From: a bacterium
GTDB taxonomy: Bacteria; Zixibacteria; MSB-5A5; GN15; FEB-12
Length of the DNA stretch: 64,000 nucleotides
NCBI GenBank assembly: GCA_020444475.1
Contig: JAHLKV010000004.1
Location: 519,197-583,196, forward strand
Direction of reading: 5' to 3'
This document shows, piece by piece, positions 58,649-64,000 of this stretch (positions within the stretch are counted from its first letter, which is position 1; every line of letters begins with the position of its first letter). Position numbers and translations under genes: made by a program. A model generated the notes under the pieces. That model searched no databases. It was not told the DNA's origin and saw only the letters and a program-made list of their open reading frames with translations.

Positions 58649-59217
58649 GCCTTCACCTTCTTTCCGGCGCCCTTCATCGCCTTCTGTCCGAGCTCATACC
58701 CGGCCAGCATCACCGCCCGGTTGATCTCCAGCAGTTCCTTCTTTTTGCCGAGCTTCTCCTCGAGCGTCGCCAGCAGATTCTCATACTTGACGACCTCCGT
58801 CGCCCCTACAAATGCACTGAGCATCGCGATATTGGTCGCCTTCGGCGAGCCCGCATCCAGGGCCATCCGGTTGGCCGGTACGAGTATCTCCGTAACATCA
58901 TCACGGTCGGTGGTCACATCGATCAGCGATGAATTCACCAGCAACAATCCACCCGCCTTGATACGGGGGGAGAACTTGTCAAACGACGGCCGATTGAAGA
59001 CCACCGCCGCTCTCGGATTCGAAATGATCGGCGAACCGATCCGCTGCTCCGAGATTACCACCGTACAATACGCCGTACCGCCGCGCATCTCCGGACCGTA
59101 CGACGGCAGCCACACGACGTTTTTGCCTTCCTTGATTCCGGTGTAGGCCAGCAACTGCCCGGCCACCATCACACCCTGACCGCCGAATCCGGCCCAGAGA
59201 ACTTCATACTGATCCAT
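58645..59217 (-). CDS. 2-oxoacid:ferredoxin oxidoreductase, gamma subunit
   Basis: A 190-residue gamma-type subunit, with the family start YEVLWAGFGGQGVMVAGQLLA (residues 4-24) and SYGPEMRGGTAYCTVVIS near 40-57. It forms part of the enzyme that oxidatively decarboxylates a 2-oxoacid with CoA to acyl-CoA, CO2 and reduced ferredoxin. The ATG at 59217 shares its A with the beta-subunit stop (TGATG) and follows GGAGGTGG; a longer reading to 59328 lies within the beta gene. The lysine-rich C-terminus resembles that of the alpha subunit. Confidence 0.92.
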   Translation of the reverse strand: MDQYEVLWAGFGGQGVMVAGQLLAYTGIKEGKNVVWLPSYGPEMRGGTAYCTVVISEQRIGSPIISNPRAAVVFNRPSFDKFSPRIKAGGLLLVNSSLIDVTTDRDDVTEILVPANRMALDAGSPKATNIAMLSAFVGATEVVKYENLLATLEEKLGKKKELLEINRAVMLAGYELGQKAMKGAGKKVKA

Positions 59218-59981
59218 CAACCCACCTCCTCCGGCTTCTTGTAGCAGCCCAGGGGATAGTAGGCGAACAGATTCTTCTCGAGCCACTTGGTCGCATCGGT
59301 TGGCGTCATGCCCCAGTTGGTCGGGCATGTCGACAACACCTCCACCAGCGAGAAACAGGTCCCCGCCTTCTGGTACTCGAACGCCTTCCGTACTGCCTTC
59401 TTGGCCCGGATGATATGCATCGGTGAATGCACCGACACCCGCTCGATATACGACGGCGTCGCCAGCGTCGCCAACAACTCCGACATCCGGATCGGTTGAC
59501 CGGTCTGTTGCGTGTCACGCCCGTGCGGACAGGTCGTCGTTACCTGCCCGGCAAGGGTGGTCGGCGCCATTTGCCCGCCCGTCATGCCGTAGATCGCGTT
59601 GTTGACGAACACCACCGTGATCTTCTCACCGCGATTCGCCGCATGGACGATCTCACCCATGCCGATCGACGCCAGATCGCCGTCCCCCTGATAGGTAAAC
59701 ACGATCATATCGTTGCGAATCCGCTTGAACCCGGTCGCCAGTGCGGGAGCGCGCCCGTGCGGCGCCTCGAGGAAGTCACAGTTGAAATAGTTGTATATCA
59801 GCACCGAGCATCCGACCGGCGCGACACCAACCGCTCGCTCCCGAAGACCGAGCTCATCCAGCGACTCCGCCACCAGACGGTGTATGATCCCGTGCGTACA
59901 CCCGGGACAATAATGCGTCACCGTCTCCGTAAGCGACTCAGGCCGCTGGAAAATCGTCTTTTCTGCCTGTACGGTATGCAT
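59217..59981 (-). CDS. 2-oxoacid:ferredoxin oxidoreductase, beta (TPP-binding) subunit
   Basis: A 254-residue subunit that binds thiamine diphosphate and a [4Fe-4S] cluster. Cluster ligands are Cys25 and Cys28 (HYCPGC), Cys58 (VGCS) and a late Cys in STCPTNWG. The TPP/metal motif is GDGD at residues 99-102 with Asn127-Asn128. The set of alpha, beta, gamma and delta subunits resembles branched-chain 2-oxoacid (VOR) or 2-oxoglutarate (KOR) enzymes; sequence alone does not settle the substrate. One-base overlap with the gamma gene and four bases after the alpha gene. Confidence 0.92.
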   Translation of the reverse strand: MHTVQAEKTIFQRPESLTETVTHYCPGCTHGIIHRLVAESLDELGLRERAVGVAPVGCSVLIYNYFNCDFLEAPHGRAPALATGFKRIRNDMIVFTYQGDGDLASIGMGEIVHAANRGEKITVVFVNNAIYGMTGGQMAPTTLAGQVTTTCPHGRDTQQTGQPIRMSELLATLATPSYIERVSVHSPMHIIRAKKAVRKAFEYQKAGTCFSLVEVLSTCPTNWGMTPTDATKWLEKNLFAYYPLGCYKKPEEVG

Positions 59982-59985
59982 ATGA

Positions 59986-61110
59986 TCAGTCCTTACGCTT
60001 GCGCTTCGACGTCGACTTCGCCGCCGCCTTCTTCGCGCGCGTTGGCTTCTTTATCAGGTTTTTGATCTGCTCCTTGGCTTCCTCCGGCGACGGCACGATC
60101 CCACCCGTGCGACCGAAAAACTTCACCGGCTTCACGCCCTGGACGACCCGCTCCACATCCTCCACCATCTGCCCGCAGCTCATCTCGATCACCAGCACCG
60201 TCTTGATATTCTTCGCGTCGACTTCCTTGCGAAGCTCCTTCTCTGGATAGGGGAAGAGGCTGATCGGACGGAACAGCCCGACCGAGATTCCCTCGGCCTC
60301 CAGCTCATCGATCGCCGTCTGGCAGATACGCGCCATCGTCCCGTACGACACGATCATCAGTTCGTTCTTGCTGTTGATCTTGTAGCGCTCGTACCGAACT
60401 TCATCGACTTTCATCTTCTCGTACTTCTCGTGCAGCACGATCGAGTTCTCTTCGAGCTTCAATGGATCGAGAAACAGCGACTTGATAATCCGCGCCTTGC
60501 GCCCCTTGGCGCCGGTCGCGGCCCATTCTTCATTTTTCGAAGGATCACCGGCGTCGAAATCATCCGGGAACTCCACCGGCTCCATCATCTGGCCGATCAT
60601 CCCGTCACCAACAATCATCACCGGATTGCGATACTTCTCCGCCGTCGCAAACGCCCCCATCGTGAGGTCGACCGCTTCCTGGATCGACGACGGCGCCAGG
60701 CACAATATCCGATAATCACCATGCCCGCCCCCCTTGGTGGCCTGGAAATAGTCCGACTGGGCGGGCAAAATACCACCCAGCCCCGGACCACCCCGCATGA
60801 TATTCAGAATCACGCACGGCAGCTGCGCACCCGCGATATACGACATCGCCTCCTGCATCAGCGAGATACCCGGACTCGACGACGACGTAAACACGCGCCG
60901 TCCGGTCGACGCCGCCCCGAACAACATATTCCCGACCGCCACTTCACTCTCCGCCTGCAAGAAAACCCCGCCTACCTCCGGCATGCGGCGGGCGAGATAC
61001 TCCGCCACCTCCGTCTGCGGCGTGATCGGATAACAGAAGTAGTTGGTCGCGCCGGCACGGATCGCCGCCTCGGCGATCGCTTCATTGCCCTTCATCAGTA
61101 TTTTCGCCAT
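59986..61110 (-). CDS. 2-oxoacid:ferredoxin oxidoreductase, alpha subunit (VorB/KorA-like)
   Basis: A 374-residue alpha subunit with the pyrimidine-binding domain start GNEAIAEAAIRAGATNYFCYPITPQTE (about residues 8-34) and the catalytic-site segment FTSSSSPGISLMQEAMSY near 74. A transketolase C-terminal-like region around 260-350 follows. The final 20 residues are very rich in lysine and arginine, which is unusual and of unknown purpose. ATG 61110 with upstream GAGGGA is preferred over a longer reading to 61206 that crosses the ferredoxin gene. Closest by pattern to VorB (branched-chain 2-oxoacids). Confidence 0.9.
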   Translation of the reverse strand: MAKILMKGNEAIAEAAIRAGATNYFCYPITPQTEVAEYLARRMPEVGGVFLQAESEVAVGNMLFGAASTGRRVFTSSSSPGISLMQEAMSYIAGAQLPCVILNIMRGGPGLGGILPAQSDYFQATKGGGHGDYRILCLAPSSIQEAVDLTMGAFATAEKYRNPVMIVGDGMIGQMMEPVEFPDDFDAGDPSKNEEWAATGAKGRKARIIKSLFLDPLKLEENSIVLHEKYEKMKVDEVRYERYKINSKNELMIVSYGTMARICQTAIDELEAEGISVGLFRPISLFPYPEKELRKEVDAKNIKTVLVIEMSCGQMVEDVERVVQGVKPVKFFGRTGGIVPSPEEAKEQIKNLIKKPTRAKKAAAKSTSKRKRKD

Positions 61111-61130
61111 ACCAAATCCCTCTGCTTCCG

Positions 61131-61364
61131 TCAGTACTGGAACAGCACGTAACTCGTGCCGTTGGTGTGAACCTCGATCGCGGCATCGGGACAGGTCAGC
61201 GCACAAATCGTGCAGCCGATACAGCGCGAGGGGTCATGCATCTGTGCGTAGAAATACCCGCGCACCGTGATGTCTGTCGACATCGACAGCACCTGCTGCG
61301 GACACGCCTTCACGCACAGCTCACAGCCCTTGCAATGGTTCTTGTCGATTGTTACGCCTGGCAT
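61131..61364 (-). CDS. 2-oxoacid:ferredoxin oxidoreductase, delta (2x[4Fe-4S] ferredoxin) subunit
   Basis: A 77-residue ferredoxin-like subunit with two motifs, CKGCELCVKACP near residues 11-22 and CIGCTICALTCP near 49-60. It accepts electrons from the beta-subunit cluster. ATG 61364 follows GGGAG at good spacing; the longer reading to 61436 begins inside the P-loop gene. It is second in the minus-strand operon. Confidence 0.9.
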   Translation of the reverse strand: MPGVTIDKNHCKGCELCVKACPQQVLSMSTDITVRGYFYAQMHDPSRCIGCTICALTCPDAAIEVHTNGTSYVLFQY

Positions 61365-61395
61365 GCGTTCTCCCTTTATCTGCAAGGCACTCCCG

Positions 61396-62109
61396 TCAGG
61401 CCCGCTTCTCCCACGGCTTGACCAATGACCGGTCAAGCGGCAGGGCCGCCAGATCCTTGAAACGGGAAGTCATTTCTTCGATGATTGGACGAAGCGCGCT
61501 GATGAACACGATCGGAAGCCCCGTCGCCAAACTCACGTTTCGCGTCAGCGACAAACCTTCCGCCACCGTCTCAGCGGTCGTAAACTCCATCAGATGCGTA
61601 TTTCCGATCAGGCCGGTGAACCGAAGCTGCGAGGACGCCTCGATCTCCCCGATCATCTTCCGCGCCCCGTCCACCGTCGAGGTGAACGGCCGGTTGGCGT
61701 TCAGCACCAGCAACATCTCATAGGTGTCCGGCGTAAACGCATCGGACAGCGAACTCAACACCCGCGAACCGACATCGTCACCGCCGACATCAAGGATCAA
61801 ATAACCCTCGTGCTGCTTGATGGCACTGTGAATCTCGGGAATGATAATCGGAAGATCGGCGTGGACCTGATCGCCGTGGGGAATGATCGAACGAACACCC
61901 AACGCTTCCAACTGCGAAGCAGCTTCCCGCGAACGGAAGTACGGATTGACGATATCCAGATCGGCTATCGCCACCGGTTCGGGCTGATGCTGCGCCAGAT
62001 AACGCGCCAGGTTGACGGACACTTCCGACTTCCCCGATCCATAGCCGCCGACTATGACGAGAAGGCGCTTGCTGAACGAAGGAAGTCTATATTGTCCCGT
62101 TTCGACCAT
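61396..62109 (-). CDS. P-loop NTPase of a 2-oxoacid oxidoreductase operon
   Basis: A 237-residue soluble protein with Walker A GGYGSGKSE near residues 21-29 and a DLDIVNPYFRSREA segment near 49-62. A VGGDDVGSRVL region near 107 behaves like the switch II/Walker B region of SIMIBI-class NTPases (MinD/CobQ relatives). It leads the operon for the 2-oxoacid oxidoreductase subunits. Its role is unknown; candidates are cluster or cofactor insertion, or complex assembly. SIMIBI proteins often act as such maturation factors. Confidence 0.75.
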   Translation of the reverse strand: MVETGQYRLPSFSKRLLVIVGGYGSGKSEVSVNLARYLAQHQPEPVAIADLDIVNPYFRSREAASQLEALGVRSIIPHGDQVHADLPIIIPEIHSAIKQHEGYLILDVGGDDVGSRVLSSLSDAFTPDTYEMLLVLNANRPFTSTVDGARKMIGEIEASSQLRFTGLIGNTHLMEFTTAETVAEGLSLTRNVSLATGLPIVFISALRPIIEEMTSRFKDLAALPLDRSLVKPWEKRA

Positions 62110-62278
62110 AACACCCTCGGTCGCCAGAGCCGTCTGAACAGTCGCTGTAAACTACTGTCAGACCGACTCTTGAGTAAGAGGAACTAATAACGTCCTGATT
62201 CTCTTTCGTTCATTAATATCGCCAGTGGCCCACCGAAAGTCAAGCGCAGTTGTGAAAAAAATAACGATCATCGCCGCC

Positions 62279-62307
62279 TTGACAGACTCCCCTGAGAATA
62301 TTATGTT
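62279..62307 (+). promoter_or_regulatory. Predicted promoter of the 62347 lipoprotein gene
   Basis: TTGACA at 62279-62284 and TATGTT at 62302-62307 are spaced by 17 bases. They lie 40 bases before the ATG, in the 237-base gap (62110-62346) between this gene and the divergent P-loop NTPase gene. AAGGG sits six bases before the ATG. Confidence 0.55.
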
Positions 62308-62346
62308 GCTTCCCCGTAAATACTTATCTCACAATAAGGGAATATC

Positions 62347-63216
62347 ATGTATCCGGTTTTTTATATAAAATCTCCCGAGCGCACATCAACCGTCACCATC
62401 GCCCTCCTCGCCTGTATGCTGGGACTCATCGTTGCCTTCTCTGCTGTCACGGTTTCCTGCAGTGACGCCGAAAAGGAACCGGCCGACAAGCGCTCCGACA
62501 GCTCGAAAAACGCCATCTTCAACGATCCGAAATACGCCGACTGGCAGTTCTACGACTGCGGACAGGTGAAGCTCTTTCACCCGCCGCATCATCTCCAGAT
62601 GGAACAGTTCCCCGACCGCTGTAACCTGTACAACCAATCGATCACCCGCATGAGCCAGCTCCTCGGTATGACCCGCCCCTGGGACACCCTGGTCGTCTTT
62701 GTCTACACCGGCTTCGGGCAGGGCAGAGAACTGACCGGACAGGAGTACCCCTTCACGCAGGACAGCATCATCCACTTCTGGCTGCCGTCGTTTATCGGGC
62801 CGACTCTGACCGACTGGCTGATTCCCCACTGGGTGCCCACGCCGCCGAAGTACCCGTTCTGGATCCACGGCCTGCGCTCCCTCATGGACTTCTCCGGCCA
62901 GAACTACCATCAGATGACCTTCGACCTGATCGAGAAGGGGACCTTTATCCCGCTCGACAGTCTCTCCAAAGACACCCTGATCGACAGCAACACCGAGCGC
63001 AAGCAGTCGGCCGAAGCGGCTTCGTTTGTGGCCTACGTTCTTGCCGACTACGGTCCGGGCACCCTTCGCAAAGCCTATACGTCAAAGCTGGTCTTTCGGG
63101 AAATGGCTATGCGGGAGTTTAACAAAACGGTAGATTCGCTGCAGGCGGACTGGCTGGCCTTCGCGAGATCCTACGTCCCCGACAGCGTCCTCCAGTCCTA
63201 CCAAAACGTCGATTAG
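62347..63216 (+). CDS. Predicted exported lipoprotein, peptidase-MA-like fold without HExxH
   Basis: A 289-residue protein with an N-terminal basic region, a hydrophobic segment (about residues 16-36) and VTVSC at 34-38, a non-canonical lipobox. The mature part (YADWQFYDCGQVKLFHPPHH, later VVFVYTGFGQG and WIHGLRSLMDFSG) resembles secreted gluzincin-like proteins that test for a cell-surface peptidase fold, but the expected HExxH zinc motif is replaced by IHGLRS. It may be an inactive relative. I do not recognise a named family. It is followed after 28 bases by the citrate-synthase-family gene. Confidence 0.6.
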   Translation: MYPVFYIKSPERTSTVTIALLACMLGLIVAFSAVTVSCSDAEKEPADKRSDSSKNAIFNDPKYADWQFYDCGQVKLFHPPHHLQMEQFPDRCNLYNQSITRMSQLLGMTRPWDTLVVFVYTGFGQGRELTGQEYPFTQDSIIHFWLPSFIGPTLTDWLIPHWVPTPPKYPFWIHGLRSLMDFSGQNYHQMTFDLIEKGTFIPLDSLSKDTLIDSNTERKQSAEAASFVAYVLADYGPGTLRKAYTSKLVFREMAMREFNKTVDSLQADWLAFARSYVPDSVLQSYQNVD

Positions 63217-63244
63217 TCACACACACGCATAAAGGGTGTATCTC

Positions 63245-64000
63245 ATGGCCGAGGAAAACTGGAAAACCTCGATCACCGATATCGGACCCGGCAAGATCAA
63301 CGTCCGGGGCTACAAGATCACCGATATCATGGAAAACCTCTCGTACGCCGAGACCGTCTATCTCATTCTCAAAGGCGAGCTGCCTTCAAAGGCCGAAGCT
63401 GCCCTGATGAACGCCATCCTCGTTTCTTCGGTAGACCACGGCTCCTCGCCGCCCTCGGTGCTGGGCACGCGGACGGTCGTTTCGGGCGGTAATCCGCTTA
63501 ACGCTGCTCTCGCCGGCGGGGTGCTCGTAATCGGCGACACCCACGGCGGCGCTATCGAGCAGTCGGCGAAAATCATGCAGGAGTGGGCCAGAAAAGACGG
63601 CGCCCCGGCCGACCTCGCCCGAGAACTGGTCGACTGGCTCGGCCAGTCCAAACGCCGCATGCCCGGCTTCGGACACCGCCTGCATAATGTCGACCCGCGC
63701 ACTGCGAAACTGTTCTCCATCGCCGAGAAACACGGCTACTCCGGCAAACATATCGAACTGTGTAAAGCGATTGAAAAAGCGCTCAACGATAAACTCGGCA
63801 AAGCCCTGCCGATCAATGTCGATGGCGCCATCGCGGCGGTGATTTCCGACATGGGTTTCGACTGGCGTTTGGGTAAGGGCTTTTTCATCATCTCCCGCAT
63901 GCCCGGTTTGCTGGCGCACGCGTACGAAGAGATGACGAGGGAGAAGCCGATGCGTAAGCTCGGCCCGCTGCCGTTCGAGTACGACGGCCCGCCAGAGCGA
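63245..64000 (+). CDS. Citryl-CoA lyase / citrate synthase family protein, 3' end outside window
   Basis: The frame opens at ATG 63245 and stays open to the window edge (252 codons). It starts MAEENWKTSITDIGPGKI, followed by NVRGYKITDIMENLSYAETVY, the start typical of the short citryl-CoA lyase-like branch. Active-site segments include DTHGGAIEQS near residue 99 and MPGFGHRLHNVDPR near 139, with the conserved His residues. ISRMPGLLAHAYEEM near 219 is also conserved. The C-terminus is missing only because the window ends. Whether it makes citrate or splits citryl-CoA cannot be decided; the lyase branch is linked to reductive TCA-type carbon fixation in some bacteria. Confidence 0.85.
   Translation, partial: MAEENWKTSITDIGPGKINVRGYKITDIMENLSYAETVYLILKGELPSKAEAALMNAILVSSVDHGSSPPSVLGTRTVVSGGNPLNAALAGGVLVIGDTHGGAIEQSAKIMQEWARKDGAPADLARELVDWLGQSKRRMPGFGHRLHNVDPRTAKLFSIAEKHGYSGKHIELCKAIEKALNDKLGKALPINVDGAIAAVISDMGFDWRLGKGFFIISRMPGLLAHAYEEMTREKPMRKLGPLPFEYDGPPER

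Overview
The window is 64 kb of a Gram-negative bacterial chromosome at roughly 58% G+C. Outer-membrane beta-barrels, lipoproteins, a complete 14-subunit complex I, 2-oxoacid:ferredoxin oxidoreductase and an MXAN_6640-type metalloprotease together suggest a member of the FCB-like candidate phyla, for example a Zixibacteria-type lineage. This placement is an inference from gene content, because no rRNA is present. I found no tRNA, rRNA, CRISPR array, phage or insertion sequence.

Layout. 1-641: a repeat-rich spacer. 642-5277: pyrE on the minus strand, then manC, a SPOR-domain lipoprotein, TsaC/Sua5, an arginine-phosphatase-like LMW phosphatase and a DUF3108 protein on the plus strand. 5308-15765: folate-linked histidine catabolism (FTCD), two PHP phosphoesterases, a secreted metalloprotease, a lone ECF S-component with a TonB-receptor-like barrel, an HD protein, an MFS transporter and a Janus/Ocnus (PHPT1-like) protein, mostly in overlapping reading frames. 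15889-30665: one promoter, nuoA to nuoN in canonical order, and a bidirectional terminator. A glutaredoxin gene sits between nuoM and nuoN. Its in-frame TGA is followed by two sense codons, a TAA and a SECIS-like hairpin, so it looks like a selenoprotein of the 'Uxx-star' type.

30689-40882: purF, a histidine-kinase-like protein without an ATPase domain, an alpha/beta hydrolase, a secreted helical protein, a FAD oxidoreductase, a ClC transporter, and a PqqD-M50-HlyD fusion. The fusion is followed by a separate small transcription unit encoding a 24-residue peptide. 40944-54875 (minus strand): a signalling block with a Ser/Thr kinase-TPR protein, a GAF-PAS histidine kinase, DUF4390, an Omp85-like barrel, an NtrYX-like two-component pair, a NUDIX hydrolase and a partner-switching module (SpoIIE phosphatase, anti-sigma kinase, STAS antagonist).

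55111-62109 (minus strand): one operon joining a 2-oxoacid:ferredoxin oxidoreductase (delta, alpha, beta, gamma) to HndA/HndC/HoxU-like diaphorase subunits and a polyferredoxin, with no hydrogenase catalytic subunit. 62347-64000: a lipoprotein and the start of a citryl-CoA lyase / citrate-synthase-family gene.

Functionally, the window centres on NADH and ferredoxin electron flow. The 2-oxoacid oxidoreductase operon could feed electrons to NAD, and complex I could then oxidise the NADH. The two most promising unusual items are the TGA-containing glutaredoxin inside the nuo operon and the RiPP-like peptide next to the PqqD-M50-HlyD protein.
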